Origin: JAJCYL01 sp963664285
GTDB lineage: Bacteria; Bacteroidota; Bacteroidia; Cytophagales; Cyclobacteriaceae
Assembly (NCBI GenBank): GCA_963664285.2
Contig: CAXXNX010000036.1
Location: 1 to 64,000, forward strand
Direction of reading: 5' to 3'
Length of the DNA: 64,000 nt
Part shown: piece after piece, positions 19,872-30,087 of the stretch
Layout of the letters: every line of letters starts with the position of its first letter
How positions within the stretch are numbered: position 1 is the stretch's first letter
Notes under the pieces: model-generated
Database searches by the model: none
Told to the model about the DNA's origin: nothing
Seen by the model: the letters and a program-made list of their open reading frames with translations, nothing else
Translations under genes and position numbers: made by a program

Positions 19872-20264
19872 AATTTGATTGAGATTTGATTTTTGAAAAT
19901 TTTGATTTTTTAATAAATGAGTACATACTTAGAAACAACAAAAAATGTCTATAAAGAAGCAGCTCTAACTCCCGATGTGGGCTTATGCTGCACCACTTCT
20001 CCCATTTGGCAACTGGCCGGGATTGCAGATTCCTAAAATCATGCAGTCGATGAACTATGGCTGTGGCAGCACTGTTCATCCACGCGATCTGGTGAATGAA
20101 CCCTCGATCCTTTACGTTGGGGTCGGTGGAGGAATGGAACTCCTGCAATTTGCTTACTTCACCAGGAAACCTAAAGGAGTGATTGGGGTGGACATTGTTG
20201 AAGAAATGCTGGAAGCTTCCAGAAAGAACTTTTCAGAAGTTGAGCAACTAAATTCCTGGTTTAA

Positions 20265-21884
20265 CCCGAAAAATTCATAGTAGACAATAAAAAACAGGCA
20301 TAAATTGCTTATATTGAGATAGTTAGACAACAAAATAAGCAATTAATTTATGCCTAAATATAAGGAAAAAGATACCGTATTTTATCGAGGGAAACAAGCT
20401 TTTAAATTTGATTTTTCAGCATCAGCGATTAGCTCAGACGGAGCGATATTGTTAAGTGAAAAAGTAGAGAGAAAGACTGGTCTATTAAAAAGCTTCGCCG
20501 CACTGATTCCTGACTATCGAAACCCCTTTTTTATCGAATACACTTATGAAGAAATGCTTCGCCAACGGGTGTTTTTAATGATGCAGGGCTATCAGGATTG
20601 CAATGACGAACAAAAACTCCGAGAGGATCCGGTGATCCGTAAAGTACTAGATAGCGGATTATGTTCCCAGCCTACTTTAAGTCGATTTGAAAACAAGGCC
20701 GATCGGAGTCTGATCTACCAGATGAGTCAATGGTTTGTAGACCGTTATGTAGAGGAGTTGAAAGAGAAGACTGGTCAAATCATCATTGATGTAGATGGTA
20801 CCGATGACCCTACTCATGGATCCCAACAACTCAGTTTGTATAATGGCTATTATGGACAGACTATGTACCATGAGTTGTTCTTTAAGGACGGGAACACCGG
20901 TCAGGTCATTTTACCAGTACTACGTCCGGGCAATTGTCACTCCAACAAATGGTTTGTGGCCTTATTGAAAAGGATTGTCATTAAAATCAGAAAAAACTGC
21001 CCTCAGTAAAGATCCTTATTCGAGCGGATAGTGGCTTTTCAGGAGCATCTTTTTATCGGATAGCTAAGCAGTTTGACCTTCAATTTTGTTTAGGTATTAG
21101 TAGTAATGAAGTTTTAAAGACTTTTACCAAACAGACTATCATTGAAGTAAAAAAGGAATATGCTTCAAAAATCATCAAACATCAAGAGTTTGTTGGCCCG
21201 TTTACTTACCAGGCCAAAAGCTGGGATCGTTCTGAAAAGCTGTACGCCAAAGTGGAGTCTACCGGAAAAGGAATGAATGTCCGTTACTTTGTGAGCAACT
21301 TTGAAGCGATGACCGCTCAACAGATTTACTTTGATTTTTATGTCAAGCGAGGTGATGCCAGTGAAAATCGAATAAAGGAACTCAAAAACATGACTTATTC
21401 CGACCGGCTTTCCTGTCATCGCTACTGGGCCAATTTCATGCGTTTAATCATCGCTACCCTCTGTTATGAAATGTTCCGGCAGATTAAATTATTAATTGCC
21501 AAAACAAAACACCACTTTGCTAAACGATGGCAAGTGGACAATATCCGGCTTTACCTGATGAAGGTTGGGGCGTGCCTGAAAGAAAGGAAAAGATCATTGA
21601 TAATACAATTCTCAAGAGCCTTTAGATATCAATACCTGCTGGGCGATTTGCTTACGGTGAACTGACCGATCAGTTAAACAGTTTGATTTAATCAAAAAAA
21701 TGTTCTTCCATAAGAACACAATAGAGCTTTGACTGAAAATTGAAAAATTCTAACAAAAAAACGCTCTAATGTCCTTTGAAATCCAGAAACCTGGTTGATC
21801 TTCAAATTAATACATACACTCCAATCAAAAATAGTTAGCAACCCATTATTAATCCCAAAATTGGTGGCCTATGAATAATGCGGG
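20265..21884 (+). mobile_element. IS1380-family element, copy 2 (inside arsM)
   Basis: TTAA flanks at 20261-20264 and 21885-21888. 1620 bp, one base short of the 1621-bp intact form. Inserted cleanly into arsM. Confidence 0.95.
20350..21665 (+). pseudogene. IS1380-family transposase, frameshifted
   Basis: One A is lost in the run near 20992-20998 (AAAAAACTGCC instead of seven A), ending the first frame at codon 219, just before the second catalytic Asp region (IRADSGF). The remainder is otherwise the normal sequence in the shifted frame. Confidence 0.9.
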
Positions 21885-22552
21885 TTAAATCAGATTTCGT
21901 TGATCTAAGACACGGAGATGCATTGAACCTTCCGGTTGAAAATGCTTCCATTGATGTGGCAGCTCAAAACTGTCTCTTTAATATTTTCAAAGCTGAAGAT
22001 CTGCAAAAAGCATTGAAGGAAATGTATCGTGTACTAAAACCACATGGTCGATTAGTAATGTCAGATCCGGTTTGTGAGCAAGAAATTCCCGAGAACTTAA
22101 GAAATGACGAAAGATTGCGGGCTTTGTGTTTGAGCGGCGCAATCCCGCTTAAGGATTACGTGAAAATGCTGACCGAAATTGGTTTTGGCACCGTTGAAAT
22201 CAGAGCCAGACGGCCCTATCGTATTTTAGATACAAAGCAATATCAAACTATTGATAACATTTATGTCGAAAGCATTGAGGTCTGTGCACTCAAAGACCCC
22301 ATGCCGGAGGACGGACCATGTATATTTACCGGTAAGAGCGCTATTTATTTTGGCGAAGAGGAATACCTTGATGATGATAACGGGCATATAATGCTTCCTA
22401 ATCAACCACTTGCGATTTGCGACAAAACAGCGACAGCGCTGGCTTCGTTAGATCGATCAGATGTTTTTATATCTGAGGCCACATACTTTTATGATGGCGG
22501 TGGATGCTGTTAATTTCAGGACACCTCTAAAGAATGATATCCGCTTCCTTAA

Positions 22553-24173
22553 CCCGAAAAATTCATAGTAGACAATAAAAAACAGGCATAAATTGCTTAT
22601 ATTGAGATAGTTAGACAACAAAATAAGCAATTAATTTATGCCTGAATATAAGGAAAAAGATACCGTATTTTATCGAGGAAAACAAGCTTTTAAATTTGAT
22701 TTTTCAGCATCAGCGATTAGCTCAGACGGAGCGATATTGTTAAGTGAAAAAGTAGAGAGAAAGACTGGTCTATTAAAAAGCTTCGCCGCACTGATTCCTG
22801 ACTATCGAAACCCCTTTTTTATCGAATACACTTATGAAGAAATGCTTCACCAACGGGTGTTTTTAATGATGCAGGGCTATCAGGATTGCAATGACGAACA
22901 AAAACTCCGAGAGGATCCGGTGATCCGTAAAGTACTAGATAGCGGATTATGTTCCCAGCCTACTTTAAGTCGATTTGAAAACAAGGCCGATCGGAGTCTG
23001 ATCTACCAGATGAGTCAATGGTTTGTAGACCGTTATGTAGAGGAGTTGAAAGAGAAGACTGGTCAAATCATCATTGATGTAGATGGTACCGATGACCCTA
23101 CTCATGGATCCCAACAACTCAGTTTGTATAATGGCTATTATGGACAGACTATGTACCATGAGTTGTTCTTTAAGGACGGGAACACCGGTCAGGTCATTTT
23201 ACCAGTACTACGTCCGGGCAATTGTCACTCCAACAAATGGTTTGTGGCCTTATTGAAAAGGATTGTCATTAAAATCAGAAAAAAACTGCCCTCAGTAAAG
23301 ATCCTTATTCGAGCGGATAGTGGCTTTTCAGGAGCATCTTTTTATCGGATAGCTAAGCAGTTTGACCTTCAATTTTGTTTAGGTATTAGTAGTAATGAAG
23401 TTTTAAAGACTTTTACCAAACAGAATATCATTGAAGTAAAAAAGGAATATGCTTCAAAAATCATCAAACATCAAGAGTTTGTTGGCCCGTTTACTTACCA
23501 GGCCAAAAGCTGGGATCGTTCTGAAAAGCTGTACGCCAAAGTGGAGTCTACCGGAAAAGGAATGAATGTCCGTTACTTTGTGAGCAACTTTGAAGCGATG
23601 ACCGCTCAACAGATTTACTTTGATTTTTATGTCAAGCGAGGTGATGCCAGTGAAAATCGAATAAAGGAACTCAAAAACATGACTTATTCCGACCGGCTTT
23701 CCTGTCATCGCTACTGGGCCAATTTCATGCGTTTAATCATCGCTACCCTCTGTTATGAAATGTTCCGGCAGATTAAATTATTAATTGCCAAAACAAAACA
23801 CCACTTTGCTAAACGATGGCAAGTGGACAATATCCGGTTTTACCTGATGAAGGTTGGGGCGTGCCTGAAAGAAAGGAAAAGATCATTGACAATACAATTC
23901 TCAAGAGCCTTTAGATATCAATACCTGCTGGGCGATTTGCTTACGGTGAACTGACCGATCAGTTAAACAGTTTAGTTTAATCAAAAAAATGTTCTTCCAT
24001 AAGAACACAATAGAGCTTTGACTGAAAATTGAAAAATTCTAACAAAAAAACGCTCTAATGTCCTTTGAAATCCAGAAACCTGGTTGATCTTCAAATTAAT
24101 ACATACACTCCAATCAAAAATAGTTAGCAACCCATTATTAATCCCAAAATTGGTGGCCTATGAATAATGCGGG
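22553..24173 (+). mobile_element. IS1380-family element, copy 3
   Basis: TTAA at 22549-22552 and 24174-24177, 1621 bp. It begins about 35 bp after the arsM stop and ends against the truncated bestrophin gene. Confidence 0.95.
22638..23954 (+). CDS. IS1380-family transposase
   Basis: 438-residue DDE transposase. IIIDVDGTDDPTHGSQQLS (about 144-162) is the family signature with the first catalytic Asp; IRADSGFSG (about 224-232) supplies the second and YVKRGDASENRIKELK (Glu near 339) the third. This copy differs from the commonest version at a few residues (MLHQRVF, KQNIIE, DNIRFYL). The ATG lies in the 3' arm of a hairpin described for copy 4. Confidence 0.93.
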   Translation: MPEYKEKDTVFYRGKQAFKFDFSASAISSDGAILLSEKVERKTGLLKSFAALIPDYRNPFFIEYTYEEMLHQRVFLMMQGYQDCNDEQKLREDPVIRKVLDSGLCSQPTLSRFENKADRSLIYQMSQWFVDRYVEELKEKTGQIIIDVDGTDDPTHGSQQLSLYNGYYGQTMYHELFFKDGNTGQVILPVLRPGNCHSNKWFVALLKRIVIKIRKKLPSVKILIRADSGFSGASFYRIAKQFDLQFCLGISSNEVLKTFTKQNIIEVKKEYASKIIKHQEFVGPFTYQAKSWDRSEKLYAKVESTGKGMNVRYFVSNFEAMTAQQIYFDFYVKRGDASENRIKELKNMTYSDRLSCHRYWANFMRLIIATLCYEMFRQIKLLIAKTKHHFAKRWQVDNIRFYLMKVGACLKERKRSLTIQFSRAFRYQYLLGDLLTVN

Positions 24174-24177
24174 TTAA

Positions 24178-25046
24178 ATGTCGGAGCATCTCCCTCCATT
24201 CGTATATGCGTATTTAAAATTTCATTGCCATTTTCGCGGATCATCTCTGACAATGTACCTGTGGGAAGATCATTGGCATCAAGACCAAAAGGATTTTCAA
24301 CTTCCTCTGAAACTACTTCAATGCCGAACATAGCGAATGACATCACCATGGCCGCAGGTATAGTGAGATAATGAAACTCATTAACTAATCCAAACGGCAG
24401 AATGCCAAGGTAAATTAGAATAAAGAGTTTTATAAAGGTCGTATGTGAAAATGGAATGGGAGACTTTTTTATCCGCTCACATATTCCTAATACTTCAATA
24501 AACCCTTCAAGAAGCTGCTTCAGTCGGTTTTTGTCGAAATCAGTAACGGATTTTTCCTTGTACATAGCTTCAACTTCATCAAACAAAAAAGTCGCAACTA
24601 TATTGGGTTGATGTTTTGACTTTCTGATTTTAGATATCTCCTCCTTAGTTCCCACATACTCGGCTTTTTCTGTCGTATCCCGAAGGTGCCAGGTTAGAGA
24701 CAGGCAAAAATTGTAAATATGCTTGGTGAAATATCGTCGCCTCTGTCTATTCTCAAACGGAATCAATGTATTCAATTGTATAGCAAAATTCCTGCTGTCA
24801 TTGACTAACTTTCCATATGCCTGTCTTCCCTCCCACCACCTGTCATAAGAAGTGTTCATCCTGAACACCACAAATAATGAAAGGATTACACCTATGAGCG
24901 AGAAAAATACAGTATCTACATGAAAATACGCACTCAAATAGTTAATGAGTATAAAGGTTACCGCTGTCGTATAGATCACGGAATATATTAAGAACCGGAG
25001 AAGGTATTTGAGGTTATAGCTATATCGATAAGACTTAATAAGGGTC
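24178..25046 (-). pseudogene. Bestrophin-family chloride channel, truncated at both ends by IS1380
   Basis: The open frame runs from IS1380 copy 4 to copy 3. It contains the bestrophin core: early membrane segments (TTAVTFILINYLSAYF, FFSLIGVILSLFVVFR), the signature NTSYDRWWEGRQ and the late EEVENPFGLDANDLP. The true start is missing: codons upstream of the GTG at 24981 (SYRYSYNLKYLLRFLIYS) run straight into copy 4. At the other end the last codons (NPHYS) come from copy 3. No methionine start or native stop remains. Confidence 0.85.
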
Positions 25047-25082
25047 TTAACCCGAAAAATTCATAGTAGACAATAAAAAACA

Positions 25083-25140
25083 GGCATAAATTGCTTATAT
25101 TGAGATAGTTAGACAACAAAATAAGCAATTAATTTATGCC
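25083..25140 (+). promoter_or_regulatory. Hairpin sequestering the IS1380 transposase start codon
   Basis: GGCATAAATTGCTTAT (25083-25098) pairs with ATAAGCAATTAATTTATGCC (25121-25140), leaving a four-base bulge and a 22-base loop. The start ATG at 25136 sits in the 3' arm. The same structure is present in all undamaged copies. A transcript entering from outside could fold it and hide the start. Confidence 0.6.
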
Positions 25141-26452
25141 TGAATATAAGGAAAAAGATACCGTATTTTATCGAGGAAAACAAGCTTTTAAATTTGATTT
25201 TTCAGCATCAGCGATTAGCTCAGACGGAGCGATATTGTTAAGTGAAAAAGTAGAGAGAAAGACTGGTCTATTAAAAAGCTTCGCCGCACTGATTCCTGAC
25301 TATCGAAACCCCTTTTTTATCGAATACACTTATGAAGAAATGCTTCGCCAACGGGTGTTTTTAATGATGCAGGGCTATCAGGATTGCAATGACGAACAAA
25401 AACTCCGAGAGGATCCGGTGATCCGTAAAGTACTAGATAGCGGATTATGTTCCCAGCCTACTTTAAGTCGATTTGAAAACAAGGCCGATCGGAGTCTGAT
25501 CTACCAGATGAGTCAATGGTTTGTAGACCGTTATGTAGAGGAGTTGAAAGAGAAGACTGGTCAAATCATCATTGATGTAGATGGTACCGATGACCCTACT
25601 CATGGATCCCAACAACTCAGTTTGTATAATGGCTATTATGGACAGACTATGTACTATGAGTTGTTCTTTAAGGACGGGAACACCGGTCAGGTCATTTTAC
25701 CAGTACTACGTCCGGGCAATTGTCACTCCAACAAATGGTTTGTGGCCTTATTGAAAAGGATTGTCATTAAAATCAGAAAAAAACTGCCCTCAGTAAAGAT
25801 CCTTATTCGAGCGGATAGTGGCTTTTCAGGAGCATCTTTTTATCGGATAGCTAAGCAGTTTGACCTTCAATTTTGTTTAGGTATTAGTAGTAATGAAGTT
25901 TTAAAGACTTTTACCAAACAGACTATCATTGAAGTAAAAAAGGAATATGCTTCAAAAATCATCAAACATCAAGAGTTTGTTGGCCCGTTTACTTACCAGG
26001 CCAAAAGCTGGGATCGTTCTGAAAAGCTGTACGCCAAAGTGGAGTCTACCGGAAAAGGAATGAATGTCCGTTACTTTGTGAGCAACTTTGAAGCGATGAC
26101 CGCTCAACAGATTTACTTTGATTTTTATGTCAAGCGAGGTGATGCCAGTGAAAATCGAATAAAGGAACTCAAAAACATGACTTATTCCGACCGGCTTTCC
26201 TGTCATCGCTACTGGGCCAATTTCATGCGTTTAATCATCGCTACCCTCTGTTATGAAATGTTCCGGCAGATTAAATTATTAATTGCCAAAACAAAACACC
26301 ACTTTGCTAAACGATGGCAAGTGGACAATATCCGGCTTTACCTGATGAAGGTTGGGGCGTGCCTGAAAGAAAGGAAAAGATCATTGACAATACAATTCTC
26401 AAGAGCCTTTAGATATCAATACCTGCTGGGCGATTTGCTTACGGTGAACTGA
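25136..26452 (+). CDS. IS1380-family transposase
   Basis: Intact 438-residue copy; identical to the copies at 49.4 and 60.5 kb except for a His-to-Tyr change after QTMY (residue 174). Catalytic motifs as in the 22638 copy. Confidence 0.94.
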   Translation: MPEYKEKDTVFYRGKQAFKFDFSASAISSDGAILLSEKVERKTGLLKSFAALIPDYRNPFFIEYTYEEMLRQRVFLMMQGYQDCNDEQKLREDPVIRKVLDSGLCSQPTLSRFENKADRSLIYQMSQWFVDRYVEELKEKTGQIIIDVDGTDDPTHGSQQLSLYNGYYGQTMYYELFFKDGNTGQVILPVLRPGNCHSNKWFVALLKRIVIKIRKKLPSVKILIRADSGFSGASFYRIAKQFDLQFCLGISSNEVLKTFTKQTIIEVKKEYASKIIKHQEFVGPFTYQAKSWDRSEKLYAKVESTGKGMNVRYFVSNFEAMTAQQIYFDFYVKRGDASENRIKELKNMTYSDRLSCHRYWANFMRLIIATLCYEMFRQIKLLIAKTKHHFAKRWQVDNIRLYLMKVGACLKERKRSLTIQFSRAFRYQYLLGDLLTVN

Positions 26453-26675
26453 CCGATCAGTTAAACAGTTTGATTTAATCAAAAAAATGTTCTTCCATAA
26501 GAACACAATAGAGCTTTGACTGAAAATTGAAAAATTCTAACAAAAAAACGCTCTAATGTCCTTTGAAATCCAGAAACCTGGTTGATCTTCAAATTAATAC
26601 ATACACTCCAATCAAAAATAGTTAGCAACCCATTATTAATCCCAAAATTGGTGGCCTATGAATAATGCGGGTTAA

Positions 26676-26775
26676 AGAACCAACTCCATTTCTGGGAATC
26701 GTAGACAATCATCTAGTATGTTTTTGCTGGGTGATAAGAAATCATGGGCAGATAACTAATAGTATTTCAAGGAGA
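26676..26775. other. Short gap between IS1380 copy 4 and the Ca2+-ATPase end
   Basis: About 100 bp, no feature seen. Confidence 0.4.
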
Positions 26776-29654
26776 TTACCTTCTAACCGGTCTCACAATT
26801 TCTCCAATCCAAAGAACGAGAGATGTACTAGCTATAATAATACCCCAATCAGTAAAGGATAGTGGTACAGTTCGAAATACCTTCCCTCCAAATTCAACGA
26901 TAAAATATTGTCCAACAATAATAAGGAAAGCGACAATTATAAAACCAACCCCCTTATTCATTTCGTAGAATGCCGACCGACCGGTACCATACGCCTTGGC
27001 GTTAAATAAGTTCCAAAATTGTAGCAGTACGAAAATGGTGAAGAACAATGACAAGTTGTAGTCACTAATAGTTCCATCGGGCTCCGTAAAGTAGTAAAGT
27101 AATCCTAGCAACAAAAAAACGAAGGAGAATCCAACAAATAATATATTGACCTTCATCTCCTGAGAGATGATGAAATCATCCTGGCCACGAGGCTTATTGT
27201 CCATGACTCTTTTATCCGGGGGAAGAGAAGCCAGTGCAGCCGCCGCAAAAGTGTCCATAATCAGGTTCACCCATAACATCTGAGTAACTGTTAGTGGTAG
27301 CTCGTATCCCAATAAGGAGCCGAGGAAAACAATTGTTAGGGCAGCTACATTTATGGTTAGTTGAAACAGAATAAAACGTTGGATATTCTGATATAAAGAA
27401 CGTCCCCACATTACAGCCGTCGCAATGCTGTTGAATGAATCATCCAACAACGTAATGTCCACTGGCCTCTTTAGCCACAGAAGTGCCAGAACCCATTGAA
27501 AGACCTACATGGGCATGATTGAGTGCGGGAGCATCATTTGTTCCATCTCCGGTTACGGGCCACTACAGAACCGGTTTGTTGAAGCAGCTGAACTAACCTT
27601 TGCTTATCAGTTGGTCTTGCCCGACACATAATTTTTAAATCCCGAACTCTTCCAAGCGCTTCTTCATCCGACAAACCTTCAAAATCTACTCCTGTAATTA
27701 TATGCTTGTCAGTGTCACTCTCAGACCATATTCCAATCTGCCGACCAATCTCTTTGGCTGTTCCGGGTGTATCACCGGTAACTATTTTGACATCTATACC
27801 CGCCATATGACAAACCTCTACTGCAGCCGGTACATCTTCCCTCACAGGGTCGGATATGGCAACAATACCTAAAAAAGTCAGATCAAAATTAGCCAAGTCC
27901 TCAATGGTTCCCGGTTTTTCATCCTCAATGATCTTGTAGGCGAACCCCAGGGTTCGCATAGCTTTATTTTGATAGCTCAAAAGTTGATCATTAACCTGTG
28001 GTTTGATTAAACTAACATCCTGAGTTTTATCCTCAATTAAGGCATCCTTACACTTACTCAGGACAATCTCAGGAGCGCCTTTAACATATAATACTTTCTT
28101 TTTGAGCGTTGGTGATTCTACCAATGTAGCCATGAACTTGCGCTCTGTTGAAAATGTTAGCTGATCAATTACTTCTGTACCCTCACGAAGCTCTTGATAG
28201 TTTACATCATGTTTATGTAACCATAGTAATAATGCCGCTTCAGTAGGATTTCCCAGCCCCTTAATTTTAGTATCATCGGAATAATCTAAATGAGCCGTCG
28301 TATTTGACGAAATGCTCTCTTTAATCAAATGACCAGCATTGTGATCATCAGGTTTTTGGTCCTTCAATCCATAGAAATCTGTTTTATGAATAGTCATTTG
28401 ATTTTGTGTCAAGGTACCGGTCTTATCGGTACAGATAATGGTCGTAGCACCCATTGTTTCACAAGCATGCATTTTCCGTACGAGATTGTTGGTTTGTAGC
28501 GTCCTCCGTATGCTCATAGCCAAACTTAAGGTTACACTCATCGGTAATCCTTCAGGTACTGCAACCACAATCAGCGTCACCGCAATCATAAAATAGGTAA
28601 GTATTCGTCCTGCTACCTCAATGGTTACCCAGTAAAATGCGTTTAATGGATCTATTCCCATAGGATAGGCTAATGCTATCAAGCCGATAAAAGTCAATAT
28701 GGCATAACCAATCCATCTCAACCAACTGCCTTCCTCAATGATTTTAGGCGTCTGTTTATCTGAACCGAACATTTGCATGCCATCATAGACAATAGGCACC
28801 CAAACCTTGGACAAGGCCACCATAGCAGAGGCAATCACTATACCGACAGAGCCAAGATGAACCAATGGCACCACTATATCTCCAAGAAATAGTTCTTTAA
28901 TAAATAAGGTTGAAAATGTTAATACCGCAAGCGTAAACCCAACGATACCGATGAACCTGGCTAATCCATCCAACTGCTTGTTGAGTGGAGTTTCTTCACC
29001 AGTCATCTCCGTAGCCTTTTGTGCCACTTTTCCATACTCTGTCTCATCACCAATTTTGCTAACTTCCAAAGTACCATGGCCATCAATTACACTGGTACCT
29101 CTCATAACCCAATTTGAAGGGTATGTAGCATCCTTATTGAAATTCGCAGGGTTAATGGTTTTATGAATACTGAGTTCTCCTGTCAGGCTGGATTCGTTCA
29201 ATTGAAGAGAAACTGCCTCCAACAATTCTCCGTCAGCGGGAACTTCCTCCCCGGCTTCTAGCAGCACAATGTCACCAACAACAACCTCCTTTTTTGGGAT
29301 CTCCTTGATATTGCCGTTTCGGGTAACCTTTATGAGTGTATCATCATTTACCTTATTCAGTACATCGAACTTCTTATTGGCATCCATTTCAAACCAGAAC
29401 GCTACACCGGTGGACAGGAAAATGGCACAAAAAATACCGATGGTCTCAGCATACTCATTATTAACAAATGAGATAATAAGAGACAAAAAAGCTGCAATTA
29501 GTAAAATCCTGATTATGGGATCCTCAAATTTCTCCAAAAAAAGTTTCCACAATTGTTCTCGTTCAGGTGGGGTTAATAAGTTTAAGCCGTGTTTATTTCT
29601 ACTTTCTATTACTTGCTCATCCGTAAGCCCAACCAGATGTTGTGTCTTCTTCAT
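26776..29654 (-). pseudogene. P-type Ca2+-transporting ATPase (PMCA-like, type IIB), frameshifted twice
   Basis: Starts MKKTQHLVGLTDEQVIESR. The N-terminal cation-ATPase domain is followed by membrane segments, the actuator motif LTGELS, the phosphorylation motif CTDKTGTLTQNQMT and the nucleotide-binding KGAPEIV. Near 27558 an extra C breaks the hinge motif (GSVVA-VTGDGTNDAP becomes GSVVARNRRW). A second extra base near 27460 shifts DASDITLLDDSF. The last six-helix membrane block then continues to EIVRPVRR at 26776. Without the lesions it would be a normal protein of about 960 residues. Loss of the hinge and the terminal helices abolishes transport. Confidence 0.88.
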
Positions 29655-29946
29655 AGAATTTGATCATGGTGATTTAGGAACCCTTAACTAATAAAAACTG
29701 AAATTAACAGTTTAATGAACTTATTAGTAAAATCCTGATTATGGGATCCTCAAATTTCTCCAAAAAAAGTTTCCACAATTGTTCTCGTTCAGGTGGGGTT
29801 AATAAGTTTAAGCCGTGTTTATTTCTACTTTCTATTACTTGCTCATCCGTAAGCCCAACCAGATGTTGTGTCTTCTTCATAGAATTTGATCATGGTGATT
29901 TAGGAACCCTTAACTAATAAAAACTGAAATTAACAGTTTAATGAAC
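29497..29946. repeat. 224-bp tandem direct duplication over the start of the Ca2+-ATPase gene
   Basis: 29497-29720 and 29723-29946 are identical, separated by two bases. The unit covers the first ~53 codons, the start codon and about 66 bp upstream. The outer copy (start at 29880) encodes a dead-end peptide of about 58 residues. Any native promoter outside the unit now faces the truncated copy. Confidence 0.9.
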
Positions 29947-30087
29947 ACAAACCTATATTTCAGTTTATGAACATTCACGAGCAATTCACAGTGCCAATAA
30001 CTAGTACTCAGGCGGTTTAAGGTACTAATAATTACCATTTTCACAGATTTTTTGGGATTGAATATGGCTCATGACACCAACAGGGCC
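29947..30087. other. Gap between dnaB stop and the duplication
   Basis: No gene or clear terminator seen. Confidence 0.35.

Larger units (their letters stand above)
19917..22513 (+). pseudogene. arsM: Arsenite methyltransferase ArsM, frameshifted and split by IS1380
   Basis: SAM-dependent arsenite methyltransferase of the arsenosugar type. The start MSTYLETTKNVYKEAALT and GLCCTTSPIW are clear. An extra G near 20014-20021 (WQL-AG instead of WQL-PG) shifts the frame, after which IPKIMQSMNYGCGSTVHPRDL, the SAM loop YVGVGGGMELL and VIGVDIVEEMLEASR follow. IS1380 copy 2 (20265-21884) then interrupts it at LNSWF. The rest resumes at 21885 (KSDFVDLRHGDALNLP) and runs to the Cys-rich end DGGGCC. The halves match exactly across the IS, so it is a simple insertion. 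Two independent lesions make restoration unlikely. Confidence 0.9.
25051..26671 (+). mobile_element. IS1380-family element, copy 4
   Basis: TTAA at 25047-25050 and 26672-26675, 1621 bp, taken here as the reference form. Left end CCCGAAAAATTCATAGTAG, right end read inward CCCGCATTATTCATAGGCC. The two share CCCG-----TTCATAG. Confidence 0.95.
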
